The position numbers and the translations under genes are program-made. From Lachnospiraceae bacterium UBA3850 (GTDB lineage: Bacteria; Bacillota; Clostridia; Lachnospirales; Lachnospiraceae), in contig DGHK01000028.1 in the NCBI GenBank assembly GCA_002392655.1, forward strand, positions 261-64,260: a DNA stretch of 64,000 bases. The letters are read 5' to 3'. This document shows, in pieces, positions 52,262-61,980 of this stretch. The notes below the pieces were generated by a model that worked only from the letters and a program-made list of their open reading frames with translations, made no database searches and had not been told where the DNA came from. Every line of letters starts with the position of its first letter. Position 1 is the stretch's first letter.

Positions 52262-54022
52262 ATGACAAAGGACTGGAGAATCTATGCTTTGAAGGCGGAT
52301 TTTAATGAGCTGGCGCGGAAGTTCAATATCGACCCTGTTGTAGCCAGAATTCTCAGAAACCGCGGGCTCCAGACGGATGAGGAATATGAGAACTATCTAT
52401 ATGGGACTCTTGACAGTGTACATGAACCGGAGAGTATGCTTGATATAGAACTAGGTGCTGATATCATTATTGATGCGATATCGGCAGGAAGATCAATTCG
52501 TATAGTGGGTGACTACGATGTGGACGGAGTGATGTCAACATACATCCTTTATGATGCATTTAAGAATCTGGGGGCTGATGTATCTTATGATATACCACAC
52601 AGGGTTCGTGACGGATACGGAATTAATGAGAGGATTGTGGATGATGCTTATGCTGACGGCGTAGAGCTGATTGTTACCTGCGATAATGGTATAGCTGCAG
52701 TTGATGCGGTTAATAAAGCGGTGGAATACGGAATGAATGTTATTATAACAGATCACCATGAGATTCCGCCCGTTCTGCCGGAGGCAGATGCTATTATAGA
52801 TCCTCACCAGCCGGGGGATGGATATCCTTTTAAAGAGATATGCGGAGCGGTTGTGGCTTATAAGCTGGTTCAGGTCATTTACAGGCAGATGGATATAGAG
52901 CTGGACAGAAACAAATATTTGGAGGCTCTGGCGGCTGCTACTGTGTGTGATGTTATGCCTCTTAAGGATGAAAATAGGATATTTGTAAGGGAAGGTTTCA
53001 GAAAACTTGAAAACACAGATAATTTGGGTTTCAGAGAGCTTCTCAAAGCATGTTCGCTTGAGGGAAAGACCATAGTCGGATACAACATGGGCTTTATGAT
53101 TGGCCCTTGTATAAATGCTATGGGTAAGCTAGGGGATGCAAAGGACGCTCTCGAGCTTTTCATAACTGAAGATCCTGACTTTGCAGAAAAGAGAGCTAAG
53201 CTTCTCTGGGAAACGAATCAGTCCAGAAAGGGTGAGACTGATGAGGGAGAAGAAAAAGCAATAGCTGAGATATCAAAGGAAGCTGATGAGGATGGCAGAC
53301 CGAAGGACAGTGTTCTGGTGGTTTATGTGAAAGGCCTCAGGGAAGGACTTGCAGGAATAGTAGCAGGAAGAATCAAGGAGAAGTATTACAGACCGACTAT
53401 AGTGTTTACTGATACAGATGGCGATGAGACGCTTTTGAAGGGGTCCGGAAGATCTATAGAAGCCTACAACATGTATGAAAAAATAAATGAGCATCGAGAT
53501 ATGTGTGTAAAGTTCGGAGGACATCCAATGGCTGCGGGCCTTTCAATCAAGAGAGAGGACCTGGACAACTTCAGGGAACAGCTGAATGCTGATTCGGGAC
53601 TATCAGAGCAGGATATGATACCTAAGCTTATGATAGATGTTCCGATGCCTCTAAGCTATGCCACGCTTAAGCTGGCTGAACAGCTTGAATCACTGGAACC
53701 CTTTGGAAAAGGAAATGAGGATCCATTATTTGCTGAAAAGAATCTGGAGATTCTGGGATACAACTATGGACGAAATTCAAATAAGATACTTTTTGTGAAG
53801 GTCAGATCGGCTAACAAGGGCATCTATACTATGAAGACGTTCAGGCCAAAGGACTTTCTGGAAAATATAAATAAGTGGTTTACACCTGAAGAATGTGCTA
53901 AAATAGAAAAAGGCATTTATTCGGGCTGTAAGCTTGATATAGCCTATACGCTTTCAATAAATGACTTCAGAGGTAGCAGAAATTTGGAGTTTTTTATCAA
54001 GGAATACGACAAATCAAACTGA
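52262..54022 (+). CDS. recJ: Single-stranded-DNA-specific exonuclease RecJ
   Basis: The 586-residue DHH-family 5'-3' exonuclease has the metal-binding motifs VGDYDVDGVMS near residue 80, VTCDNGIAA, ITDHHEIPP (DHH) and IIDPHQPGDGYPF. The DHHA1 domain has GSGRSIEAYN and FGGHPMAAGLSI, and a C-terminal OB-type region follows. It acts in recombinational and mismatch repair. Start 52262 follows aaggagaag; a TTG at 52244 lies before that site and is rejected. Confidence 0.94.
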   Translation: MTKDWRIYALKADFNELARKFNIDPVVARILRNRGLQTDEEYENYLYGTLDSVHEPESMLDIELGADIIIDAISAGRSIRIVGDYDVDGVMSTYILYDAFKNLGADVSYDIPHRVRDGYGINERIVDDAYADGVELIVTCDNGIAAVDAVNKAVEYGMNVIITDHHEIPPVLPEADAIIDPHQPGDGYPFKEICGAVVAYKLVQVIYRQMDIELDRNKYLEALAAATVCDVMPLKDENRIFVREGFRKLENTDNLGFRELLKACSLEGKTIVGYNMGFMIGPCINAMGKLGDAKDALELFITEDPDFAEKRAKLLWETNQSRKGETDEGEEKAIAEISKEADEDGRPKDSVLVVYVKGLREGLAGIVAGRIKEKYYRPTIVFTDTDGDETLLKGSGRSIEAYNMYEKINEHRDMCVKFGGHPMAAGLSIKREDLDNFREQLNADSGLSEQDMIPKLMIDVPMPLSYATLKLAEQLESLEPFGKGNEDPLFAEKNLEILGYNYGRNSNKILFVKVRSANKGIYTMKTFRPKDFLENINKWFTPEECAKIEKGIYSGCKLDIAYTLSINDFRGSRNLEFFIKEYDKSN

Positions 54023-54053
54023 AAGAACAGCTTGACCGGGAGGGGTTAAGGAC

Positions 54054-54578
54054 ATGAAAAAAGTTGAGGATTATATCATTAACATTCCGGATTTTCCGGA
54101 GCCGGGTATTATTTTTAGAGATATCACAGGAGTATTGAATGACGCAGAGGGATTGCAGCTTTCAATCGATGAGTTATATAAGCTGTTGGATGGCGTCGAT
54201 TTTGATGTGGTAGCCGGAGCAGAAGCAAGAGGCTTCTTATTTGGAATGCCACTTGCATATAAGGCGAAGAAGAGATTTGTTCCTGTCAGAAAGAAGGGAA
54301 AACTTCCGCGTGAGACTGTGCAAAAAGAGTATTCGCTTGAATATGGAACAGCTACCATAGAAGTACACAAGGATGATATAAAGCCCGGTGATAAGGTCGT
54401 TATTGTTGATGATCTTATGGCAACAGGCGGAACTATCAGAGCTACCATAGATCTTATAGAGGAGCTTGGGGGAGAAGTAGTGAAGGTATTATTCCTCATA
54501 GAGCTTGAAGGGCTCAATGGAAGAAAACTTTTTGATGGATATGATATTGAATCAGTAGTTAAGTATCCGGGTGCATGA
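54054..54578 (+). CDS. apt: Adenine phosphoribosyltransferase
   Basis: The 174-residue enzyme joins adenine with PRPP to give AMP in purine salvage. Seen are the N-terminal IPDFPEPGIIFRDITGVL, the EARGFLFGMPLAY segment and the PRPP-binding motif VVIVDDLMATGGT near residue 122. Length matches the family (about 170-180). The start follows ggaggggttaag. It lies between recJ and the LURP-one-like gene in a conserved stringent-response neighbourhood. Confidence 0.96.
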   Translation: MKKVEDYIINIPDFPEPGIIFRDITGVLNDAEGLQLSIDELYKLLDGVDFDVVAGAEARGFLFGMPLAYKAKKRFVPVRKKGKLPRETVQKEYSLEYGTATIEVHKDDIKPGDKVVIVDDLMATGGTIRATIDLIEELGGEVVKVLFLIELEGLNGRKLFDGYDIESVVKYPGA

Positions 54579-54621
54579 TACATATTGACAGGTAAATGAT
54601 ATACAGCTAATAGGGGGATTT

Positions 54622-55224
54622 ATGGGAAGTGATTCAAAATACCACAGGTTCCACGGAGCCGGTGAACAGGCAAATGTAAATAATGTTCAGAGATTTGGCT
54701 ATCCGGCTATATCGCTTTTTACGTCTACAAAGCTTTTTACTCTGCATCATCATATCGATATAACGGATGCATATGAGAACGTAGTTTACCGTGCTGATAC
54801 TAAGGTGTTTACTATAAAGGATAAGACGGATGTCAGAACGGCAAATGGACAGCATGTTTCTCGTATTGAGAGAAAACTTATCTCCTTCCATGAGGTGCAT
54901 TACATCACTATGGCAAATGGCTTCGGATTTGAACTTTCAAACGAGCTTCTTCACATTTATAAGGACGTAACGAATATCGTTGGTCTCGGCTGGCAGCTCA
55001 GAGGAAATGTATTTGGCCTGAATTTTGAGCTCTATGACAGAGATGGAAGTGTCATAGCGGTAATAGGACAGAAGATGCTGTCTATTCATGACAAATATTG
55101 TATCGATATATATAAGAGGGAATATGAGGCTATAGTAGTATCAATTCTTATAGCTCTTCAGCATATGATAAAAGACAGAGAGAATGCGAACTCAGCGTCG
55201 TATTCGTCATCAAACTCATATTAA
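54622..55224 (+). CDS. LURP-one-related (LOR) family protein
   Basis: The 200-residue protein has the tubby-like LOR pattern: KLFTLHHHIDITDAYENVVY, a repeated F-x-I/V-x-D beta rhythm, LLHIYKDVTNIVGLGWQLRG, FELYDRDGSVIAVIGQK, and a terminal hydrophobic helix (AIVVSILIALQHMI). Bacterial members are of unknown role; the fold resembles phospholipid scramblases. The N-terminus has an extra 30 residues and the C-terminus is Ser-rich. It is inserted between apt and relA, which are usually adjacent. Tagggggatt precedes the ATG. Confidence 0.8.
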   Translation: MGSDSKYHRFHGAGEQANVNNVQRFGYPAISLFTSTKLFTLHHHIDITDAYENVVYRADTKVFTIKDKTDVRTANGQHVSRIERKLISFHEVHYITMANGFGFELSNELLHIYKDVTNIVGLGWQLRGNVFGLNFELYDRDGSVIAVIGQKMLSIHDKYCIDIYKREYEAIVVSILIALQHMIKDRENANSASYSSSNSY

Positions 55225-55298
55225 TGATTTTACAGTAATCACTCGCCGTATCATTTGGCGAATTATGTAATATATTCAGAGGAAAGGAGGAGCAGGTT

Positions 55299-57629
55299 AT
55301 GTCAGATGATGCTTCAAAATATGACTCAAGTGGTCTTGATAAAATCGTGGAAGAAAGAGTGCCGATCAGTGAGATAATAATCGATAGTGCAAAGACCGGC
55401 GTGCTTGCTACTCCGGAAGATTTTACGGATCCTAAGGAACTCTATGATGTGCTTGTTGAGAAGATAAAGAAGTATCACCCGTCCGATGATTTCTCTCAGA
55501 TAGAGAAGGCTTATCATATCGCGGATGATGCACATCGGGGACAGAAGAGAAAGTCCGGAGAACCGTACATCATACATCCTATCTGCGTTGCTATAATTCT
55601 GGCAGAACTGGAGATGGATAAGGAGACCATAATAGCAGGTCTGCTTCATGATGTTATCGAGGATACCGAGTATACAAAGGAACAGATATCAGAGATGTTT
55701 TCTCCGGAAGTGGCACTTCTTGTAGATGGTGTTACAAAGCTGACACAGTTGAATCTCTCTCAGGACAAGATTGAGATTCAGGCTGAGAATCTGAGAAAGA
55801 TGTTCCTTGCCATGGCAAAGGATATAAGAGTTATTATCATAAAACTTGCCGACAGACTGCACAACCTGAGAACGCTTCAGTATCAGACGGCTGCAAAACA
55901 GATAGAAAAATCCAGAGAGACTATGGATATCTATGCACCGATTGCACATCGTCTCGGTATTTCCCGTATTCAGGTTGAGATGGATGATCTCTGTATGCAG
56001 TATCTGTATCCGGAGATTTATGCAGAACTCAGATCCAGCATAGGTGAGAGACTGTATGAACGTGAGGACTATATCAGGGATATGATAAATGAGGTCACGG
56101 AGTATATACAGGAAGCTGGAATCCAGGCTGAGATAGAGGGGCGAGTAAAACATATCTTCAGTATTTATAAGAAGATGAAAACTCAGGGCAAAACTCTGGA
56201 TCAGATATTTGACGTGTTTGCACTTCGTATCAAGGTTGAGACAGTCAGAGACTGCTATGCTGCACTGGGAATAATACATGAGAAGTATAAGCCTATACCG
56301 GGTAGATTCAAGGACTATATAGCTATGCCGAAGGCAAATATGTATCAGTCCCTTCATACGACTCTGATCGGTCATGGCGGTCGTCCTTTTGAGATACAGA
56401 TAAGGACCTATGATATGCACCGTACTGCTGAGTACGGAATCGCTGCACACTGGAAGTATAAGGAGGTCGGAAGCAAGAAGGTTTCCGAGAAGGAGCAGAG
56501 CAAGCAGATCTGGCTGAATGAGATACTTGAGTGGCAGAACGATACAAAAGATAATAAAGAGTTTATGAACATAGTAAAGACTGATCTGGATATGTTCCAG
56601 GATCAGGTTTACTGCTTTACTCCTGCAGGTGATGTTATGACTCTTCCTGCCGGTTCAAATACCATAGACTTCGCTTATGCTATACATACCGCAGTCGGTA
56701 ACCGTATGGTCGGAGCCAGGATAAACGGAAGACAGGTTCCGATAGAGACCAAGCTTACCTCCGGAGACAGAGTAGAGATCATCACATCTGCTAACTCCAA
56801 GGGACCGAGCATGGACTGGCTGAAGATAGTAAAAAGTACTCAGGCCAAGACCAAGATAAACCAGTGGTTCAAGCAGGAGCTTAAAGAAGAGAATATCCAG
56901 AAGGGTAAGGCAGCAGTAGACAATTATTGCAAGGCGAAGAATATCTCGCTTCCTGATCTGATGAAGCCTGAGTATGTAGCTGCTACTCTCAAGAGATATA
57001 ACTTCGGTGACTGGGATTCTCTGATGGCCGCAGTTGGTCATGGAGGATTAAAGGAAGGACAGATAGTAAACAGACTTCTTGAAGAACACAGACGTCTGAC
57101 ACAGGTAAATGTATCTGACGAGGATCTGACAGAAGAGATAAACAGAAAGAGCAGAACCTTTGATATACCTAAGGGAAGCATTCAGGTTCATGGAGTACAC
57201 GATGTTGCAGTAAGATTTTCGAAGTGCTGTTCGCCCGTACCGGGTGATGAGATAGTAGGCTTCGTAACAAGAGGAAGAGGTATATCAATTCACAGAACCG
57301 ATTGTGAGAATCTGCTCAGTATGAGTGAGGATGAAAGAGAGAGACTAATCGAGGCTGAATGGGTTTCAGAAGGAAATGACCAGCAGGCTGAATTCGTTGC
57401 AGACATCAATGTTTATGCTATGGACAGAAATGCGCTCATACATGATATCACCAAGATATTTATGGAGGCTGAGATTCCTATCAGGAAGATAGAGGGACGT
57501 GTCAGCAAGCAGGGTAAATCCACGATCAATGTTCAGTTTGGCGTTAAGTCAAAGGGTGAGATGAATACGCTTATCTCAAAGATAAGAAGTATTGAGGGAA
57601 TCATCGATATCGAGAGAACTCAGGGCTAG
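55299..57629 (+). CDS. relA: Bifunctional (p)ppGpp synthetase/hydrolase RelA/SpoT
   Basis: In the 776-residue alarmone enzyme, the HD hydrolase is at about 65-215 (YIIHPICVA, LLHDVIEDTEY with intact HD), the synthetase at about 255-375 (GRFKDYIAMPKANMYQSLHT, EIQIRTYDMHRTAEYG), the TGS domain at about 425-490 (CFTPAGDVMTLPAGSN), the zinc-finger region at about 625-670 (FSKCCSPVPGDEIVGF), and the ACT domain at 700-776. It is typical of the single long Rel of Firmicutes and both makes and degrades (p)ppGpp. The start follows aaaggagg. A terminator follows. Confidence 0.96.
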   Translation: MSDDASKYDSSGLDKIVEERVPISEIIIDSAKTGVLATPEDFTDPKELYDVLVEKIKKYHPSDDFSQIEKAYHIADDAHRGQKRKSGEPYIIHPICVAIILAELEMDKETIIAGLLHDVIEDTEYTKEQISEMFSPEVALLVDGVTKLTQLNLSQDKIEIQAENLRKMFLAMAKDIRVIIIKLADRLHNLRTLQYQTAAKQIEKSRETMDIYAPIAHRLGISRIQVEMDDLCMQYLYPEIYAELRSSIGERLYEREDYIRDMINEVTEYIQEAGIQAEIEGRVKHIFSIYKKMKTQGKTLDQIFDVFALRIKVETVRDCYAALGIIHEKYKPIPGRFKDYIAMPKANMYQSLHTTLIGHGGRPFEIQIRTYDMHRTAEYGIAAHWKYKEVGSKKVSEKEQSKQIWLNEILEWQNDTKDNKEFMNIVKTDLDMFQDQVYCFTPAGDVMTLPAGSNTIDFAYAIHTAVGNRMVGARINGRQVPIETKLTSGDRVEIITSANSKGPSMDWLKIVKSTQAKTKINQWFKQELKEENIQKGKAAVDNYCKAKNISLPDLMKPEYVAATLKRYNFGDWDSLMAAVGHGGLKEGQIVNRLLEEHRRLTQVNVSDEDLTEEINRKSRTFDIPKGSIQVHGVHDVAVRFSKCCSPVPGDEIVGFVTRGRGISIHRTDCENLLSMSEDERERLIEAEWVSEGNDQQAEFVADINVYAMDRNALIHDITKIFMEAEIPIRKIEGRVSKQGKSTINVQFGVKSKGEMNTLISKIRSIEGIIDIERTQG

Positions 57630-57641
57630 GTGAAAACTAAT

Positions 57642-57681
57642 AAAGATGACGATTTTGGCTATGTCAAAATTGTCATCTTTT
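57642..57681 (+). terminator. Terminator after relA
   Basis: Arms aaagatgacgattttg (57642-57657) and caaaattgtcatcttt (57665-57680), one G-T wobble, are followed by T-rich sequence. Confidence 0.85.
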
Positions 57682-57742
57682 CTATTTGATGGTAAAATGT
57701 AGTTTGAGGCTTTTGGGGAAGTAATAGGGGAGGCAGTGATAT

Positions 57743-58375
57743 ATGTTTAAAATGAGTGCTGTAACAACCGGGCTGGTTGCTACGAATTGCTATACAATAA
57801 TAAATGAAGAGACAAATGAGGCGATAATGATTGATGCCAGCGGTGATCCAAAGTACCTGCTGGAGGAGATTAGAGCAAATGAATCGAATCCGGTTGCGAT
57901 ACTTCTGACGCATGCACATTTTGATCATGTGGATGCAGTGAAGATGATAAAAAGTGAGTATCCGGGTACTGAGGTTATCATTGGAGTAAATGATGAAAAG
58001 CTTCTTGCTGATCCGACTCTTAATCTGTCGATGTCATTTATGGGAGAGCCCGTAAGTGCTTCTGCCGACAGAACCGTCAGCGATGGCGAAGTGATAGAGC
58101 TGATAGGAATCAAGATCACATGCATCGAGGTTCCCGGACATACCATAGGCGGTATGTGTTATTATATGCCGGAGCTTGGATGTATATTTGACGGAGATAC
58201 TCTGTTCCACGGAAGCATAGGCAGATCTGATTTTCCTACAGGAGACGGAGAAGCGCTGGTAACAAATATAAGGGAGAAGCTGTTTACACTTCCTGAGGAG
58301 ACGAAGGTTTTTCCGGGACATGATTCAGAGACCACGATTGGTTGGGAAAAAGCAAACAATATGTTTTTCAGATAA
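57743..58375 (+). CDS. MBL-fold metallo-hydrolase (glyoxalase II-like)
   Basis: The 210-residue hydrolase has the metal-binding motif LLTHAHFDHVDA, then the His of VPGHTIGG, Asp in IFDGDTLF, and the C-terminal VFPGHDSETT. It resembles the YcbL/glyoxalase II group of thioester hydrolases common downstream of relA in Firmicutes. It is cytosolic. The start follows ggggaggc. HemZ starts 12 bp after its stop, so the two are one unit. Confidence 0.9.
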   Translation: MFKMSAVTTGLVATNCYTIINEETNEAIMIDASGDPKYLLEEIRANESNPVAILLTHAHFDHVDAVKMIKSEYPGTEVIIGVNDEKLLADPTLNLSMSFMGEPVSASADRTVSDGEVIELIGIKITCIEVPGHTIGGMCYYMPELGCIFDGDTLFHGSIGRSDFPTGDGEALVTNIREKLFTLPEETKVFPGHDSETTIGWEKANNMFFR

Positions 58376-58387
58376 GGAAATGGGAAT

Positions 58388-59884
58388 ATGATACTTCTTG
58401 TACAGAACAATGCTGAATATGAGGTAGATCTGAGGGCTATGCTGGGAGCCTTTTTTCTGGGTGAAAAGATAAGGACTGCAAGACCTGATGAGGTTTCGTC
58501 CTATAGCAGGGAAATGTTTGAGGAAATCAGACTTATGATAACTGCACTCTATGATGACAGGAATACCAGTATCAAGCTGGAACAGCATGGCAGAGTACTT
58601 TATTCTGCATATGTGTATGGAGACTTTAGTGACAGGAAGAGATTCAGAAATAAGCTCAAGCTTGCAATATACAGACTTCTCACAGAATACACCGGAAGGT
58701 TGCTTCCATGGGGAAGTATGACGGGTATGCGCCCTACCAAGATTGCGTCGGCAGCGCTTGAAAAGGACAAGGTAACCGAAGACATAATAGAGTATTACAG
58801 ATATACATATGATGTTTCGGAGGAGAAAGCAAAGCTTGCGACGGATGTTGCAATTGCTGAAAAAGCAGTTCTGGACTCAGTTGATCCGGTTACGGACTAT
58901 TCACTTTATATCGGGATTCCATTCTGTCCAACCAGATGTCTCTACTGCTCCTTTGCGGCTTATCCGATACATGAGTATGAGTCGCAGGTTGATAAATATA
59001 TAGAATCTCTGAAACAGGAGCTGGCATATATATCCTTCCTGAATAGACACAGGAATCTGATAACGGTATATGTAGGCGGAGGAACTCCAACATCACTTAC
59101 GGATAAACAGCTGGATGAGCTTCTGGGATGCGTCAATGAAACATTTGATCTGAGTAATCTGAGAGAGTTTACTGTTGAGGCAGGTCGCCCGGACAGTATC
59201 ACGACAGAGAAACTGGCGGTTCTGAAGAAGCAGGGCTGCACCAGAATAAGTATCAATCCTCAGACCATGAACAGCTATACTCTGAGAGTTATCGGTCGCA
59301 GTCATACTCCTGCAGACATAAAGTGGGCTATGAATGAGGCGAGAAAATGTGGATTTAAGAATATCAACATGGATATCATAGCCGGGCTTCCGGGTGAAAC
59401 TGTGAAGGATATGAAATATACGCTTGATGAGATAGACAAGATGGCGCCTGAGTCGCTTACGGTTCATAGTCTTGCGCTAAAGAGGGCGGCAAAGCTGAAC
59501 CAGAGCTTTGATGATTATAAGAATGAGATCAATATGGATACAGATAAGATGCTTGACCTTGCTATGCAATGGACAGAGAAGCGGGATATGAGGCCGTACT
59601 ATCTGTATCGACAGAAGAATATCGCAGGTAATCTCGAGAATGTGGGTTATGCACTTGAGGGAAAGGAATGCATCTATAATATACTCATTATGGAAGAGCG
59701 TATAGATACATTTGCTGCCGGTGCTGGTGGAATAACCAGACTTCTGAATATTGAGAATGGAAAAACAACTAGAATAGACAGAGTAGAAAATGTTAAAAAT
59801 GTTGAGGAGTATATCTCCCGAATCGATGAGATGATTGAAAGAAAGTCTTCCGGTGTCGCATCAAGAGTTTTACTTAAAGGATAG
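58388..59884 (+). CDS. hemZ: Coproporphyrinogen III dehydrogenase HemZ (radical SAM)
   Basis: The 498-residue radical SAM protein has an N-terminal extension of about 160 residues and then the cluster motif CPTRCLYCSF (CxxxCxxC) near residue 178. GGGTPTSLTD, AGRPDSITTEKL and RISINPQTMN match the HemN/HemZ group. HemZ is annotated as an oxygen-independent coproporphyrinogen oxidase, but true activity is doubtful in organisms without heme synthesis; no other heme gene is in this window. It forms a unit with the MBL gene, and the kinase gene follows 13 bp later. Confidence 0.9.
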   Translation: MILLVQNNAEYEVDLRAMLGAFFLGEKIRTARPDEVSSYSREMFEEIRLMITALYDDRNTSIKLEQHGRVLYSAYVYGDFSDRKRFRNKLKLAIYRLLTEYTGRLLPWGSMTGMRPTKIASAALEKDKVTEDIIEYYRYTYDVSEEKAKLATDVAIAEKAVLDSVDPVTDYSLYIGIPFCPTRCLYCSFAAYPIHEYESQVDKYIESLKQELAYISFLNRHRNLITVYVGGGTPTSLTDKQLDELLGCVNETFDLSNLREFTVEAGRPDSITTEKLAVLKKQGCTRISINPQTMNSYTLRVIGRSHTPADIKWAMNEARKCGFKNINMDIIAGLPGETVKDMKYTLDEIDKMAPESLTVHSLALKRAAKLNQSFDDYKNEINMDTDKMLDLAMQWTEKRDMRPYYLYRQKNIAGNLENVGYALEGKECIYNILIMEERIDTFAAGAGGITRLLNIENGKTTRIDRVENVKNVEEYISRIDEMIERKSSGVASRVLLKG

Positions 59885-59897
59885 GTTGGGAAAAGAA

Positions 59898-61904
59898 ATG
59901 AATAGAAGATGTTTGAATTGTATGCACATATTTCAGGTGGTTGAGGGCTATGAAGAAGAGGACTGCTGCTGTCCGTTTTGTGGCTTTGTGGAGAATACTC
60001 CGCCGGCTGAGGCAGTGTTCATGCCTGTAGGTGTCAAGATAAAGGATAGATATATCATAGGAACCGTGATCGGCTCCGGTGGCTTTGGCATAACCTACAG
60101 GGCATGGGATGAAGTTCTTGATAGTATAGTATGCGTGAAGGAATATTTCCCACAGGGAATAGCAACACGTACAAAACAGAGCACGGTGAGCGTTTTTTCA
60201 TCGGGCAATTCAGAATCCTTTGAAAATGGAAAAAACAGATTTCTGAAGGAAGCCAGAAGTCTGGCAAAGTTTAATTCCGAAACGGGAACCGTTACGATAC
60301 ATGATTTCTTTGAAGCAAATGGGACTGCCTATATAGTTATGGAGTATCTGGAGGGTTATAATCTGAAGGAATTCCTGCAGCAAAATGAAGGCGCTGCTTC
60401 CAATGAATTTCTGATGAATGTGGCTGTAAGTGTATGCAAGGTTCTGGAGAGTGTACACAAGGTCGGACTGATTCATGGTGATATAAGTCCGGATAATATA
60501 TATGTTTGTAATAATGGTGTGATCAAGCTGATAGATTTCGGTGCAGTCAAGCAGATGTCAGTTAATGAAGGACTTTCTTCTACTGTCATACTGAAGCATG
60601 GATATGCACCTGTTGAACAGTATTCCAGATCCGGACGCGTGGGTCCCTGGACGGATGTCTATTCGCTTGGTGCTACTCTGTATAAATTGGCTACTCGTGT
60701 GACTCCGCCTGAGTCAATTGACAGGTTGGAAACAGATGAGCTGGTATATCCTGATCAGATTAATCCCGCACTTTCAAAGAATTTCTGTGACGCTATCATG
60801 CAGGCTATGTCGCTCCAGATCGGAAACCGTTTTCAGGATATTTTGTCCTTCAGGAGAGCACTTACGATGGAAAGCGTAGAGCAGCAGTCTGCGTCACAGA
60901 TGCCGGTTCAGCAGTCCGCACCACAGATGCCGGTTCAGCAGTTCGCACCGCAGATGCCGGTTCAGCAGTCTGCACCACAGATGCCGGTTCAGCAGTCTGC
61001 ACCGCAACAGCCTGTTAAGAAGGGAAAGGGACTTACCGCAATAATAGCAATTCTCAGTATTGTTCTGGTAGCTATGATAGCACTGATAGTTATCGTTCTT
61101 ATGGGGGATAAAGAAGATAAGGCAGATAATAAGAAAACTGAGGATGTTACAGTAGCAGAGATTGATTCTGAGTCAGCCGGAGAAGACACTACAGAGAAAG
61201 AGACTGCTCCTAAGGATGAAGAAACAACTGAGGCGGCTACCGAAAAGACGACTGAGGCTACGACAGAAGCAACAACCGAAGCTACGACAGAAGCAACTAC
61301 TGAAGTAAATGAGCAGGATAATGTTATGGGGGAATTCGGAATAGTTTCAACTACAGTAGAGGACTATTCTGCGAATTTGGATCCGTCCGAATATCTGTAT
61401 TACGATTCCGGAATTGGTAAGTTCAATTTCAGGTATCCCGCAAAGCTTTACGACAATGTTTTAAAGGATGAGTCGAGCTACTCCTCAGAGTTTGGAACAA
61501 ATGTTCAGACGATTTCATTTTCGGGAAATAAGGATGGCGTGCTGGAATATGCTGTATATAAAAGAGACGCCGGAGACTCTATTACCGGAACAACAGACGC
61601 TATTTATAATTATGAACATAATCAATATTATGAGGTATCTGACATACTTCATTCCTCAGATGAGGATCATGGAAGGGTAATAATTACCGGATACACTAAT
61701 CAGGATAAGGCATATCTGGTTTATGATCTGATTACGGTAGAAAGTGACTATGTTTATCATATGCTTGTTATTTTTCCGGATTTTAATGATGAGGAAGATA
61801 AAAACATAAAAAGCTATGTGACAGAAAATGTATATCGTGACTGTGGATTTTCCGGCTCCACAGATGCACCACGTTCATATGAGGAATATTTAAGTGGGCA
61901 GTAG
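59898..61904 (+). CDS. Zinc-ribbon Ser/Thr kinase with membrane helix and extracellular domain
   Basis: In the 668-residue protein, residues 1-35 form a zinc ribbon (CLNC...CCCPFCG). Residues 48-325 are a protein kinase: Gly loop IGSGGFGITYRA, Lys in VCVKEYFP, catalytic loop IHGDISPDNIYV (Gly in place of the usual Arg of HRD), metal site LIDFGAVK, and GYAPVEQYS. Five nonapeptide repeats [SF]A[PS]Q[MQ]PVQQ follow (about 330-375). A membrane helix (about 378-402), a Thr/Glu-rich linker (TTEATTEATTE) and an outside beta-rich domain (about 490-668) complete it. Lack of the HRD Arg often goes with activation-loop-independent activity. It is inserted between hemZ and hisS. Start 59898 follows gggaaaag. 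Confidence 0.88.
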   Translation: MNRRCLNCMHIFQVVEGYEEEDCCCPFCGFVENTPPAEAVFMPVGVKIKDRYIIGTVIGSGGFGITYRAWDEVLDSIVCVKEYFPQGIATRTKQSTVSVFSSGNSESFENGKNRFLKEARSLAKFNSETGTVTIHDFFEANGTAYIVMEYLEGYNLKEFLQQNEGAASNEFLMNVAVSVCKVLESVHKVGLIHGDISPDNIYVCNNGVIKLIDFGAVKQMSVNEGLSSTVILKHGYAPVEQYSRSGRVGPWTDVYSLGATLYKLATRVTPPESIDRLETDELVYPDQINPALSKNFCDAIMQAMSLQIGNRFQDILSFRRALTMESVEQQSASQMPVQQSAPQMPVQQFAPQMPVQQSAPQMPVQQSAPQQPVKKGKGLTAIIAILSIVLVAMIALIVIVLMGDKEDKADNKKTEDVTVAEIDSESAGEDTTEKETAPKDEETTEAATEKTTEATTEATTEATTEATTEVNEQDNVMGEFGIVSTTVEDYSANLDPSEYLYYDSGIGKFNFRYPAKLYDNVLKDESSYSSEFGTNVQTISFSGNKDGVLEYAVYKRDAGDSITGTTDAIYNYEHNQYYEVSDILHSSDEDHGRVIITGYTNQDKAYLVYDLITVESDYVYHMLVIFPDFNDEEDKNIKSYVTENVYRDCGFSGSTDAPRSYEEYLSGQ

Positions 61905-61980
61905 TATGGATGCCCTTGGTTTTTAAGGGGATTTATGATATAGTGATAGCTTAAGTTATGGATTGAGAGGAGATACTATT

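Noticed and set aside
55243..55261. Hairpin tcgcc/ggcga before relA
   Set aside because: Only 5 bp of stem and no T-run; too weak to call.
61905..61980. T-box leader before hisS
   Set aside because: Only 76 bp separate the stop of the kinase gene from hisS, and no T-box consensus or terminator/antiterminator pair is visible.
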